10,890 nt of DNA from an uncultured Eubacteriales bacterium (GTDB lineage Bacteria > Bacillota > Clostridia > Lachnospirales > Anaerotignaceae), in contig URLB01000068.1 in the NCBI GenBank assembly GCA_900548595.1, forward strand, positions 1 to 10,890, read 5' to 3'. The notes under the pieces are model-generated. The model was given only the letters and a program-made list of their open reading frames with translations, had not been told where the DNA came from and ran no database searches. The first letter of the stretch is position 1. Each line of letters starts with the position of its first letter. This document shows, one piece after another, positions 1 through 7,389 of this stretch. The position numbers and the translations under genes were made by a program.

Positions 1-12
1 TCTTGTTTTCAT
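1..12 (-). CDS. cdsA: Start of probable phosphatidate cytidylyltransferase (partial, 4 codons)
   Basis: Only the codons ATG AAA ACA AGA (Met-Lys-Thr-Arg) lie inside the window; the gene continues past the left edge. A purine-rich AGGGGGAG (16-22, minus strand) precedes the ATG by a few bases, and the ATG lies 11 nt after the uppS stop, so a translated gene clearly starts here. The identity is inferred from position: in Firmicutes the order pyrH-frr-uppS-cdsA is strongly conserved, and CdsA proteins often begin Met-Lys-Thr-Arg. CdsA makes CDP-diacylglycerol from phosphatidate and CTP at the membrane, for phospholipid synthesis. Four residues cannot prove the family. Confidence 0.6.
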
Positions 13-23
13 AGCTCCCCCTG

Positions 24-749
24 TTATCTTCCACCGAATCTCCTGTCTCTATTCTGATAATAACATATATCTTTATATAAATCTTCTTCCGTATAGTCCG
101 GCCAAAGCTTATTGTTAAACACAAATTCCGAATATGCTATCTGCCATAAGAGGAAATTGCTTATTCTTTCTTCCCCACTGGTTCTTATTACAAGTTCCGG
201 GTCAGGATAAAATCCGGTGTCAAGACTATCGGAAATCATTTCTTCCGTTATATCATTCGGCGTTACTTCTCCGTCGGCAACCTTTTGAGCAATTTTTTTG
301 ACGCATCTGAGAATGTCGTCCCTTCCGCCGTAGTTAAGCGCTATATGAAGGTTAAGTCCTGTTTTTTCCGCAGATAATTTTTCTATAATTTTTATTTTTT
401 CCTGAATGTCTATATCAAGGGCAGATTTTTCTCCTATAACGTCCATTTTTATATTTTCCTTATCTGCCTTATCTATATATCCATTAAGGTAGTTTCTGAG
501 AAGATCCATTATTCCCGATATTTCCTCTTCGGATCTTTTCCAGTTCTCTGTTGAAAAAGCATAAACCGTCAAATGTTTTATACCGAGTTTATCGGCAGCC
601 CTTGTTAAATCCTCAAGCGTTTTTGCGCCTGCTTTATGTCCCATTTTTCTCGGAAGCAGTCTCTTTTTTGCCCATCTGCCGTTTCCGTCCATTATTATGG
701 CTATATGTTTTGGAAGTTTATCCATATTGATTTCATCTTTATATGACAT
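24..749 (-). CDS. uppS: Isoprenyl transferase (undecaprenyl diphosphate synthase)
   Basis: This cis-prenyltransferase condenses isopentenyl diphosphate units onto farnesyl diphosphate to give undecaprenyl diphosphate, the lipid carrier for peptidoglycan and other wall polymers. The 241-residue protein has the usual family length. The N-terminal signature HIAIIMDGNGRWA (15-27) contains the Mg-binding catalytic Asp21. FSTENW lies at 65-70, NYGGRDD at 139-145 and the substrate-binding signature RTSGEERISNF at 189-199; the protein ends in the typical RDRRFGG. Start: ATG at 749 has GGAGGA (758-763) 8 nt upstream, so it is preferred over the in-frame Met9. The gene lies 53 nt after frr, and that gap holds a terminator-like hairpin. 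A probable cdsA follows after 11 nt. The family assignment is secure; product chain length (C55) is inferred from the Firmicutes context. Confidence 0.97.
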   Translation of the reverse strand: MSYKDEINMDKLPKHIAIIMDGNGRWAKKRLLPRKMGHKAGAKTLEDLTRAADKLGIKHLTVYAFSTENWKRSEEEISGIMDLLRNYLNGYIDKADKENIKMDVIGEKSALDIDIQEKIKIIEKLSAEKTGLNLHIALNYGGRDDILRCVKKIAQKVADGEVTPNDITEEMISDSLDTGFYPDPELVIRTSGEERISNFLLWQIAYSEFVFNNKLWPDYTEEDLYKDICYYQNRDRRFGGR

Positions 750-770
750 TTCCGTTATCCTCCGTTATTT

Positions 771-796
771 AAAAAGCCCCCCTAATACAGGAGGGC
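771..796 (-). terminator. Terminator-like hairpin between frr and uppS
   Basis: On the minus strand GCCCTCC (796-790) pairs with GGGGGGC (782-776) around the loop TGTATTA. This gives a 7-bp stem with one G-U pair, followed at once by five U (775-771). This is the form of a Rho-independent terminator. It lies 7 nt after the frr stop and ends just before the uppS ribosome binding site (758-763), so it may act as a partial terminator that lowers uppS/cdsA expression relative to pyrH-frr. Activity is inferred, not shown. Confidence 0.75.
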
Positions 797-802
797 AAAG
801 AA

Positions 803-1357
803 TTATACCGAAAGAACATCTTTGCTCTTTGCTTCGATTTTCTTGTCGATCTCCGTTATATATTTGTCTGTAATCTTCTGGATTTCATCAAGCAAGTCAT
901 TTAAAACGTCTTCTGATAATTCGCCTTTCTTTTCCTGCTTTTTGAAAACATCAACGGCGTCTCTTCTGATATTTCTGATAGCTATCTTAGAGTCCTCGCC
1001 TTTTTTCTTAACATCCTTTGTAAGTTCTTTTCTTCTTTCCTCTGTAAGTTCGGGGAATACAAGTCTTATTACTTTACCGTCGTTTGAAGGGTTAATTCCG
1101 AGATCTGACATATTTATCGCCTTCTCTATTGCCTTTAAAAGGCTTGACTCCCACGGCTTTATTTCTATAAGCCTTGCCTCGGGAACAGTTATATTTCCAA
1201 CCTGATTAAGCGGCGTAGGCGTACCGTAATAATCAACTGTTATTTTATCAAGTACCTTAGGATTAGCTCTTCCTACTCTAATTGTAGAATATTCGCTTTC
1301 GAGAGCTGCAAGTGTTTTCTTCATTTTTTCTTCGTAAGTTGCTGTTTGATTGGACAT
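803..1357 (-). CDS. frr: Ribosome recycling factor
   Basis: RRF works with EF-G to split post-termination ribosomes into subunits in the cytoplasm. Starting at the ATG at 1357 the protein has 184 residues, matching the usual length of about 185. Family features are the early segment ALESEYSTIRVGRANP, the beta-domain segment YYGTPTPLNQV, the stretch SDLGINPSNDGKVIRLVFPE, and the conserved basic helix around AIRNIRRDA followed by the long C-terminal helix ending in AKSKDV. Start choice: the frame stays open up to a TTG at 1384, which would add nine residues, but AAGGAGG (1366-1372) sits 8 nt before the ATG at 1357 and would fall inside the longer version. The gene lies 28 nt after pyrH, its usual partner, and is followed by a terminator-like hairpin. 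Confidence 0.97.
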   Translation of the reverse strand: MSNQTATYEEKMKKTLAALESEYSTIRVGRANPKVLDKITVDYYGTPTPLNQVGNITVPEARLIEIKPWESSLLKAIEKAINMSDLGINPSNDGKVIRLVFPELTEERRKELTKDVKKKGEDSKIAIRNIRRDAVDVFKKQEKKGELSEDVLNDLLDEIQKITDKYITEIDKKIEAKSKDVLSV

Positions 1358-1365
1358 ATTTCTGG

Positions 1366-1372
1366 CCTCCTT
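1366..1372 (-). promoter_or_regulatory. Ribosome binding site that fixes the frr start
   Basis: AAGGAGG on the minus strand is a near-perfect Shine-Dalgarno sequence with 8 nt to the ATG at 1357. It supports the 184-residue RRF over the longer frame beginning with TTG at 1384, whose start lies 1 nt before the pyrH stop is complete on this strand. Confidence 0.9.
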
Positions 1373-1385
1373 AAAATTATTCAAA

Positions 1386-2093
1386 TTATCCTACTGTTAC
1401 TACAGTGCCTATTTTCTCCCCTTTTACAGCTTTCATAAGGCTGTGTTCTTCATTAAGTCCGAATATAAGCACCGGTATTCTCTGTTCATGGCAAAGACTT
1501 GCGGCTGACGTATCAATTACTCTCAGTCCGTTTCTCAAAATATCCTCGCATTTTATTTCATCTATTTTTTTTGCATTGGGATTTATCTTAGGGTCGCTAT
1601 CATATACGCCGTCTACGTTTTTAGCGAATAACAGCATATCAACGTCCAGTTCCGCACCTCTTAATGCTGTAACCGTATCCGTTGAAAAATACGGATGTCC
1701 TATTCCTGCCGCAAAAATTACAACCTCTCCGCTTTCAAGGTGTTTTACAGCAGACTCCTTTGAAAACTGTTCCGTAACCGTTCCTATAATAATCGGCGTC
1801 TGTACAACTGCCTTTATTCCCCTTTGTCTGAAAGCGTCCGCAACATATACCGCATTCATTACAGTGGCAAGCATTCCTATCTGGTCGGCTTTAGTTCTGT
1901 CCATCTCGGCATTTGAACTTCTTCCTCTCCAAATATTGCCGCCGCCTATTACAAGAGCGACCTGTGTTCCCATATCAAGTATTTCTTTTATCTGATCCAC
2001 AACGGAGAAAATTGTTTCATTATCGTACATAACTCCGTCTTTATCACCTGCAAGCGCTTCGCCGCTTAGCTTGAGTATAATTCTTTTGTACAC
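1386..2093 (-). CDS. pyrH: UMP kinase
   Basis: PyrH phosphorylates UMP to UDP with ATP, in pyrimidine nucleotide synthesis; bacterial enzymes are hexamers of the amino acid kinase fold. The 235-residue length is typical. Visible motifs are KLSGEAL near residues 8-14 (phosphate-binding Lys8 and Gly11), GGGNIWRG at 50-57, YFSTDT at 135-140 and the nucleotide-binding stretch AKNVDGVYDSDPK at 157-169. The start codon is GTG at 2093, preceded by an AGGGGG-type Shine-Dalgarno (2103-2108) about 9 nt away. The 78 nt upstream, after thiN, are very AT-rich and hold no promoter that I can assign with confidence. The usual rpsB-tsf pair does not precede it here; thiN does. frr follows after 28 nt. Confidence 0.97.
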   Translation of the reverse strand: MYKRIILKLSGEALAGDKDGVMYDNETIFSVVDQIKEILDMGTQVALVIGGGNIWRGRSSNAEMDRTKADQIGMLATVMNAVYVADAFRQRGIKAVVQTPIIIGTVTEQFSKESAVKHLESGEVVIFAAGIGHPYFSTDTVTALRGAELDVDMLLFAKNVDGVYDSDPKINPNAKKIDEIKCEDILRNGLRVIDTSAASLCHEQRIPVLIFGLNEEHSLMKAVKGEKIGTVVTVG

Positions 2094-2171
2094 TTTAAGA
2101 CATCCCCCTAAATATCAGCTCATATATAATTTACCATATATAACATAATAATTCTACAAAATTATAAATAT

Positions 2172-2804
2172 TCAGTCTTTTGCTTTTATTACAAGCGCCA
2201 TTCCGCTTTCAATACTGTAACATGCCGTGTTACCTTCCATAACGTTGCTTACTCCCAAAGGAGATCCCATATAAACCACAGCTTTGTCAAGCGGATACTC
2301 CAGACCTTCGGTGCTGACTCCCGTTACTGATTCCGTTATGGGAATAAAAGATACCAGGTCTCCTTTTTTTCCCGAAATATCGCACTTTTTCGTACAAAGC
2401 ATTACTATATTGTTTTCGTTGACGCATCTGCATTTAATACCCGCTTTATCCATTCTCACAAGCAAAAATATATTTGCCAGAGTATGATCCATACGGCTTC
2501 CTATTCCGCCTATAAGCGTTATATCATCTGCGCCGATTTCCATTGCATGGTTTATACCGAGTTCCATATCCGTCTCGTCTTTACGGCATGGCACCTGTTT
2601 AATCTCGATATTTTGCTTTTTGTAAAAGTCAAGCACTTCCGGCTTTACACTGTCAAAATCTCCAACTATATAGTCGGGTACAATTCCCAAAGCCATAGCG
2701 TGTCTCATTCCGCCATCGCAACAGATAACTACCGCTTCATTTAAATAGTCTGCACAGAAGCCATAGTCGTTTATATCAGCATTAGCAAATATTACCGCTT
2801 TCAT
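2172..2804 (-). CDS. thiN: Thiamine diphosphokinase
   Basis: This enzyme transfers pyrophosphate from ATP to thiamine and makes the cofactor thiamine diphosphate, which serves transketolase, the pentose-phosphate partner of the neighbouring Rpe. The protein has 210 residues, the usual size. Motifs of the family are CDGG at 29-32, VGDFDS at 47-52 (Mg and ATP site), DETDMELGI at 76-84 and LIGGIGSRMDHTLAN at 97-111, followed by the smaller C-terminal beta domain with SPLGVSN at 181-187. The ATG at 2804 comes 2 nt after the rpe stop, and its AGGGAG ribosome site (2816-2821) lies inside the rpe end, so translation is probably coupled. It is the last gene of the rsmB-to-thiN cluster, as in Bacillus subtilis (yloS/thiN). 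Confidence 0.95.
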   Translation of the reverse strand: MKAVIFANADINDYGFCADYLNEAVVICCDGGMRHAMALGIVPDYIVGDFDSVKPEVLDFYKKQNIEIKQVPCRKDETDMELGINHAMEIGADDITLIGGIGSRMDHTLANIFLLVRMDKAGIKCRCVNENNIVMLCTKKCDISGKKGDLVSFIPITESVTGVSTEGLEYPLDKAVVYMGSPLGVSNVMEGNTACYSIESGMALVIKAKD

Positions 2805-2806
2805 TT

Positions 2807-3469
2807 TTAATCAAACTCCCTGATAACCGCCAGCATATCTTCAGCAGCTTTTCTAATATCCTCGGCTCCGAAAACAGCCGATCCGGCTACAACAACGTCA
2901 ACGCCTGTCTCCATGACTTCTTTTATATTATCCAAGCTTACTCCGCCGTCAATTTCTATTTCGTAAGAATATCCTTTTTCATCTTTTATTTTCTTAAGTT
3001 CTCTTATCTTATCAAGACAATCAGTCATAAGTTTTTGTCCGCCGAATCCAGGTTCAACAGTCATAACCAAAACAAGATCAACCCTATCCAGATATTCTTC
3101 TATGACGCTTACAGGTGTTTGGGGCTTTATTGTTATTCCCGTTTTCACTCCATACGACTTTATAAGTTCTATAACTTCCGAAGGATTTTCTGTAGCTTCA
3201 ACATGAAAGTTCACAATATCCGCTCCGGCTTTAACAAAATCCTCTATATATCTTTCAGGTTTTGTAATCATAAGATGTACGTCAAAGACAAGGTTACACG
3301 ACTTTCTTATTGTCTTATATACCGGCGCTCCAAAGCTTATATTCGGTACAAATACTCCGTCCATAACATCAATATGGAGATATTCCGCTCCGCCTTTTTC
3401 TATCTGTTCAAGCTGTTTATTAAGTATGCCGAAATCGGCAGATAACATTGAAGGAGAAAGTTTTTTCAT
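2807..3469 (-). CDS. rpe: Ribulose-phosphate 3-epimerase
   Basis: Rpe interconverts D-ribulose 5-phosphate and D-xylulose 5-phosphate in the pentose phosphate pathway. The 220-residue TIM-barrel protein has all family marks: SPSMLSADF at 5-13, HIDVMDGVFVPNISFG at 32-47 with metal ligand His32 and catalytic Asp34, DVHLMI with His65, VMTVEPGFGGQ in the middle, and EIDGG with the second catalytic/metal Asp174, then the phosphate-binding AGSAVFG near 193-199. The ATG at 3469 follows the rsgA stop by 2 nt; the ribosome site is a modest AAAGG (3481-3485) within the end of rsgA. This rsgA-rpe-thiN order is the standard Firmicutes one. Confidence 0.97.
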   Translation of the reverse strand: MKKLSPSMLSADFGILNKQLEQIEKGGAEYLHIDVMDGVFVPNISFGAPVYKTIRKSCNLVFDVHLMITKPERYIEDFVKAGADIVNFHVEATENPSEVIELIKSYGVKTGITIKPQTPVSVIEEYLDRVDLVLVMTVEPGFGGQKLMTDCLDKIRELKKIKDEKGYSYEIEIDGGVSLDNIKEVMETGVDVVVAGSAVFGAEDIRKAAEDMLAVIREFD

Positions 3470-3471
3470 TT

Positions 3472-4353
3472 TTATCTTTTCCTTTCCTCTATTATTTCAT
3501 TGTATATATCCTTATATCTTATATATCTTGACTTGTTTATATTTTTTCCGACCTGCGCTTTTACTCCGCAAAATCTGCTGTCCTCATTTAGATGTTTACA
3601 TCCGTTATATTTACAGTCATTTAAGTACGGTTCAAATTCTCTGAAATACAGTTCAAGCTCATCGGGATTTATTCCGCTCATATCCAATGATGTAAAACCG
3701 GGAGAATCTACTATATAGGTATTATCTCCCAAATCCAACAGTTCCGATTGCCTCGTCGTATGTCTGCCTCTCTCTATTTTCTTACTTATTTCTCCTACCT
3801 GCGCTTTTATATTAGGATTTACCGCATTTAAAAGACTTGATTTGCCTACGCCCGACGGTCCTGCAAGCACGGATATTTTTCCTTTAAGCCTTTTTTTAAT
3901 CTCGTCGATACCAATGCCTTTCTCAGCGCTTATCGGTACTACGTCAAATCCTGCATCGTAATATAATTTGCATATATCATTGTAATTTCCGTCAATATCA
4001 ATATCTGTTTTATTGATACAGATTACAATATTCAGTTTTTGCTGTTCGGCAAGCACAATAAAACGATCCAAAATGTCTTGGTTAAAATCCGGGCTGACAG
4101 CGGCAAATACTATTAAAGCCTGATCTATATTTGCCACACGTGGTCTTATAAGACAGTTTTTCCTCTCCTCGATAATATCAAGGCTGCCTTTTTTATTTTT
4201 TTCATCCAATACGCTTATTTGCACATGATCTCCGACAGTAGGCTTTATTCCTTCTTTTCTGAATTTTCCCCTTGCACGGCACTCATAAACGCCTTCAGAT
4301 GTAGCTATATAATAAAAACCGCCTATTCCCTTTGTTATTGTTCCGTTAAGCAT
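3472..4353 (-). CDS. rsgA: Ribosome small subunit-dependent GTPase A
   Basis: RsgA is a late 30S assembly factor whose GTPase is stimulated by the small subunit; in Bacillus it is also a substrate of the PrkC kinase encoded next to it. The 293-residue protein shows the three-part layout: an N-terminal OB fold (about 1-70), a circularly permuted GTPase domain with G4 NKTD (114-117) and G5 SAE (142-144) before G1 GPSGVGKSS (165-173), G2 with TT at 199-200 and G3 DSPG (216-219), and a C-terminal zinc motif with Cys247, Cys252, His254 and Cys262. The ATG at 4353 is 11 nt after the prkC stop with AAAGGGTG (4359-4366) as ribosome site, overlapping that stop. Confidence 0.97.
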   Translation of the reverse strand: MLNGTITKGIGGFYYIATSEGVYECRARGKFRKEGIKPTVGDHVQISVLDEKNKKGSLDIIEERKNCLIRPRVANIDQALIVFAAVSPDFNQDILDRFIVLAEQQKLNIVICINKTDIDIDGNYNDICKLYYDAGFDVVPISAEKGIGIDEIKKRLKGKISVLAGPSGVGKSSLLNAVNPNIKAQVGEISKKIERGRHTTRQSELLDLGDNTYIVDSPGFTSLDMSGINPDELELYFREFEPYLNDCKYNGCKHLNEDSRFCGVKAQVGKNINKSRYIRYKDIYNEIIEERKR

Positions 4354-4364
4354 ATGTTCACCCT

Positions 4365-6629
4365 TTACTCCATGCTTCCAAGTGCGGGAACATCATCAGC
4401 TACGTCATTTCCCTGAGGTGTTGTATTATTGCTGTTTGTATTGGTATTCGTGCTGTTATCAGACGCATTGTTTGAATTGTTAGCCGCATTGCCTGAGTTT
4501 CCGCTGTTGCCTGTATTATTTGTCGTACTTGAATTATTTGAAGTATTTGTGCTTCCCGAGTTGGAGTTACTTCCCGAATTATTATTTACGGCAGGAGCTG
4601 CCGGTCTTCCGCTGCTTACAACTATATCGATAGTACTGCTTTTAAGTATTTCCTCTCCGGGGTTAGCTGTCTGCGTTATAACATAACCTTTCGCAACAGT
4701 AGAACTTGTAGTATATGAAATATTTCCTACTTGAAGTCCGCTTGATGTAATCTTGCTCTTTGCGTCAGATTCCGTTAATCCCGTTACATTGGGAACAACT
4801 GCGTTGATATTATCCTGATCACGGCATATAGTAAGCGTAACGTCAACTGATTCCGTTACATTTGAATTTCCTTCGGGAGACTGTTTTATTACAGTTCCCT
4901 CGGTATGCGCTTCGTCATACTCATACTCTATTATAATGTTTGCATTTAATTCAGATGTTATTTTTGAAATTGCGGTGCTTTCATCATCACCTACAACATT
5001 GGGAAGAACATAAGTATTCGCTCCCGAACTTACGGTTACCATTATTTCCATGTTTTCCGTAACAGCAACTCCTTCATCGACATCCTGTGTAAGTATTGTA
5101 TTTTCAGGTTCTACGCTGTCAACAACCGCTCCCTCAATAAGTTTAACTCCAAGTTTTTCAGCTTTTGGCTCAGCCTCTTCCATTGTCATTCCTACAAAAT
5201 TAGGAACCGTCTTTTCTTTATTAAAAACAGCTGCCGCATTGTCAAACACATCAAAAAATCTGATGCCTACAAAAACTATAATGCCTATTATTATAAACGA
5301 GGTAATTACCGCAGCAATAGTAACTTTTCTTTCCTGCCTCTTTTCTTCGTCTATCTCTTTATAATAATCATCGAAGTCATCAAAATCATCGTCTTCGTCG
5401 TCATCATAGTAGTCATCGTCATAATAATCGTCTTCATTATTAAGTTTTAATTTTTTGCTGTATTTGTCAAATCCTACGCTTCTTTTAGGAAGTTTTATAT
5501 TTTTGGCGAGTTCCACCTTTAATTCGGGCTCGTCATCGTCATCATTATCAAACTCTTCGTCATACTCTTCATCATATACGGCTGTATTATCTGCATCGTC
5601 TGTATGTTCTTCTTCGATATTGTCGTCAAAAGTATCTTCCGCAACTTCTTCGGCGGCAGCGTCGCTTATATCGTCTGCTGTTTCGGAAATATCGTCTGTT
5701 TCTTCGGCATACCTTCTTTTTACGGTTCTTCTTGCAGATGTTGCTTTAAAGGCTTCCTCATCTTCTTTTGCAGCTTCCGCTTTAGACGCTTTTGCAACAC
5801 GTGCAGCTTCTATAATTGCAAGTTTAAGATCTGATATCAATATATCTATATTGTCATATCTTTCATCGGCTTTTTTCTGTGTAGCTTTTCTTATTATTCC
5901 TTCTAATCCTCTTGTAATATTAGGATTGTATTGTTTTATATCGGGCAGTTCTTCATTCAAATGTTTAAGTGCTATTGCTATTGAGCTACTGGCGTCAAAA
6001 GGAACTCTTCCCGTTACCATTTCATACATAGTTATACCGAGAGAGTATATATCGCTCTTTTCATTGACATATCCGCCTCTTGCCTGTTCAGGTGAAAAGT
6101 AGTGTACAGAACCCATTGCGTTTACGTCGGCAGCATATGTATTTGTTGTTGCGGCGCGCGCAATTCCGAAGTCTGTAACCTTGATTGTACCGTCTACGGC
6201 TACGAGTATATTCTGCGGTTTAATATCCCTATGTACGACATGGTGTTTATGCGCATGTGATAATGCCGACGCTATCTGAAGAGCAACGCTCAATGTCGTA
6301 AGCGTATCAAAAGGAGCTTTCTCTTCTATAGTCCTTTTAAGCGATTGACCATGCACATATTCCATTACTATATAATTTATGCCTCGGTCTTCACCTACAT
6401 CGTAAACTCTGACTATATTATGATGTGAAAGACTTGCTGCGGCGCTTGCTTCCGAACTGAATTTAGTAAGGAATTCCGAATTTTCCGCATACTCGTCTTT
6501 AAGTACTTTAACCGTAACAAATCTTCCCAAACGCATGTCTCTGGCTTTATACGCCACAGCCATACCTCCGGAACCGAGTTTTTCAACTATCTGGTATCTT
6601 TTACTGATAACAGTACCTTTATCCAACAT
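4365..6629 (-). CDS. prkC: PASTA-domain Ser/Thr protein kinase, single-pass membrane protein
   Basis: This is a Hanks-type kinase that in relatives binds muropeptides or lipid II outside the cell and phosphorylates targets inside. The 754 residues contain a kinase domain (about 12-270) with the Gly loop GSGGMA (19-24), Lys41, the catalytic loop HRDIKPQN (133-140, Asp135), DFG (153-155) and a Thr-rich activation loop (161-164). A very acidic linker (about 285-430), a transmembrane helix (436-457) and three PASTA repeats (about 475-535, 541-601, 611-673) follow. The last ~75 residues are rich in Asn, Ser, Gly and Thr and lie outside the membrane. The Gly loop reads MAVAY where MAxVY is usual. 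At 754 residues it is longer than B. subtilis PrkC (about 650), because of linker and tail. Its ATG is 2 nt after the stp stop, pairing kinase and phosphatase. Confidence 0.96.
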   Translation of the reverse strand: MLDKGTVISKRYQIVEKLGSGGMAVAYKARDMRLGRFVTVKVLKDEYAENSEFLTKFSSEASAAASLSHHNIVRVYDVGEDRGINYIVMEYVHGQSLKRTIEEKAPFDTLTTLSVALQIASALSHAHKHHVVHRDIKPQNILVAVDGTIKVTDFGIARAATTNTYAADVNAMGSVHYFSPEQARGGYVNEKSDIYSLGITMYEMVTGRVPFDASSSIAIALKHLNEELPDIKQYNPNITRGLEGIIRKATQKKADERYDNIDILISDLKLAIIEAARVAKASKAEAAKEDEEAFKATSARRTVKRRYAEETDDISETADDISDAAAEEVAEDTFDDNIEEEHTDDADNTAVYDEEYDEEFDNDDDDEPELKVELAKNIKLPKRSVGFDKYSKKLKLNNEDDYYDDDYYDDDEDDDFDDFDDYYKEIDEEKRQERKVTIAAVITSFIIIGIIVFVGIRFFDVFDNAAAVFNKEKTVPNFVGMTMEEAEPKAEKLGVKLIEGAVVDSVEPENTILTQDVDEGVAVTENMEIMVTVSSGANTYVLPNVVGDDESTAISKITSELNANIIIEYEYDEAHTEGTVIKQSPEGNSNVTESVDVTLTICRDQDNINAVVPNVTGLTESDAKSKITSSGLQVGNISYTTSSTVAKGYVITQTANPGEEILKSSTIDIVVSSGRPAAPAVNNNSGSNSNSGSTNTSNNSSTTNNTGNSGNSGNAANNSNNASDNSTNTNTNSNNTTPQGNDVADDVPALGSME
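4410..4589 (-). repeat. Low-complexity Asn/Ser/Gly/Thr-coding tract in the prkC 3' end
   Basis: Residues 681-740 of PrkC consist almost only of Asn, Ser, Thr and Gly, with short reiterations such as NSGNSGN and NTNTNSNN. They follow the last PASTA domain, so by topology they are extracellular. The codons (AAT, AAC, AGT, AGC, ACT) vary, so this is a degenerate tract and not an exact DNA repeat. Length variation between strains would be expected. Confidence 0.6.
5361..5435 (-). repeat. Asp/Tyr-rich GAY-TAY codon tract in the prkC juxtamembrane linker
   Basis: Residues 399-423 of PrkC are built from Asp and Glu with paired Tyr (EDDYYDDDYYDDD, then DDFDDFDDYY). The DNA is a near-microsatellite of GAT/GAC and TAT/TAC codons, with two tandem copies of a GACGATTATTAT-like unit. 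It sits about 12 residues before the transmembrane helix, on the cytoplasmic side. Confidence 0.6.
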
Positions 6630-6631
6630 TA

Positions 6632-7372
6632 TTAATTATCCACCCTTCTATCCGCAAGAATAACGGAAATGTTGTCATAACCGCCGTTCTTATTAGCAAG
6701 CTCAACCAACAAATCGGCCTTTTTACCTATGTCTGTTTTCTTTTTCAATATTTTCTCTATCTCACCATCAGTTATCATCGTAGATAAACCGTCCGAGCAC
6801 ACCAAAACAATACTGTCATCTTCCAACGTGCATATAACCGTATCGGCAGGTATCGTTTCCTCTATCCCGACAGCTCTTGTAATCATATTTCGTTTTGGAT
6901 GTACTCTGGCTTCGTCAATGGTCAATTTTCCCATGCGTACCATTTCCATTACAAAAGAATGGTCTTTTGTAAGTTGTTTAAGTCCGTTTTTATCATATAC
7001 ATATATTCTGCTGTCGCCTACATGCAAACCGTAGAGTTTGTTTCCTATTACGGCGGCGGCAGTAAATGTCGTTCCCATTCCATTCATTGACGAATCGTTT
7101 TGCGACATCTTATATATCTCCATATTGCTGTAACTGAGAGCCTCTACAAACGTATCTAATATGTCAGCTTCCTCTTTTATTTCCTGTCTGCTTAAATATT
7201 CGTTAAAATATTTTATCGCAGAACTACTTGCTATCTCGCCGGCATTATGTCCGCCCATGCCGTCGGCGACTATATAATATTCAAATTCGGTATCAGGGTT
7301 TTCAGATATATAAATACAATCTTCATTTTGAATTCTTACTCTGCCAATATCACATCTTCCGACAGCACCCAT
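6632..7372 (-). CDS. stp: PP2C-family Ser/Thr protein phosphatase (Stp/PrpC)
   Basis: This cytoplasmic metal-dependent phosphatase reverses phosphorylation by PrkC, encoded 2 nt downstream. The 246-residue length is typical of the small bacterial PP2C type. Motifs are CDIGRVRIQNED (7-18) with Asp18, VADGMGGHNAGE (35-46) with the metal site Asp37-Gly38, GMGTTFTAA (98-106), HVGDSRIY (117-124) with Asp120, VCSDGLS (191-197) with Asp194, and GGYDNISVIL (230-239) with Asp233; all expected metal ligands are present. The ATG at 7372 has AGAGGTG (7378-7384) a few bases upstream and lies 17 nt after the rlmN stop. The rlmN-stp-prkC-rsgA order is the conserved one. Confidence 0.97.
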   Translation of the reverse strand: MGAVGRCDIGRVRIQNEDCIYISENPDTEFEYYIVADGMGGHNAGEIASSSAIKYFNEYLSRQEIKEEADILDTFVEALSYSNMEIYKMSQNDSSMNGMGTTFTAAAVIGNKLYGLHVGDSRIYVYDKNGLKQLTKDHSFVMEMVRMGKLTIDEARVHPKRNMITRAVGIEETIPADTVICTLEDDSIVLVCSDGLSTMITDGEIEKILKKKTDIGKKADLLVELANKNGGYDNISVILADRRVDN

Positions 7373-7389
7373 AGGCTCACCTCTTTAAG

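Noticed and set aside
1358..1384. Longer frr frame beginning with TTG at 1384
   Set aside because: It adds nine residues not expected in RRF and would place the strong AAGGAGG site inside the coding region; the ATG at 1357 gives the normal length.
2094..2171. Promoter for pyrH in the thiN-pyrH gap
   Set aside because: Several TATAAT-like strings occur (for example around 2160), but none has a matching -35 at proper spacing; the sequence is simply AT-rich.
4700..5070. Recurring TTCCGTTA-like strings across the window, dense in the prkC region
   Set aside because: On the coding strand they read TAACGGAA, from frequent Val/Leu/Ile-Thr-Glu codons (ACG GAA). Occurrences mostly lie in coding frames with no regular spacing, so this is codon bias and not a repeat family.
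5455..6102. Long open frame on the plus strand opposite prkC (215 codons, Ser-rich)
   Set aside because: It is the mirror of the kinase linker and C-lobe codons; low-complexity Ser runs reflect the GAY/GAA codons on the other strand, and prkC is a clear real gene.
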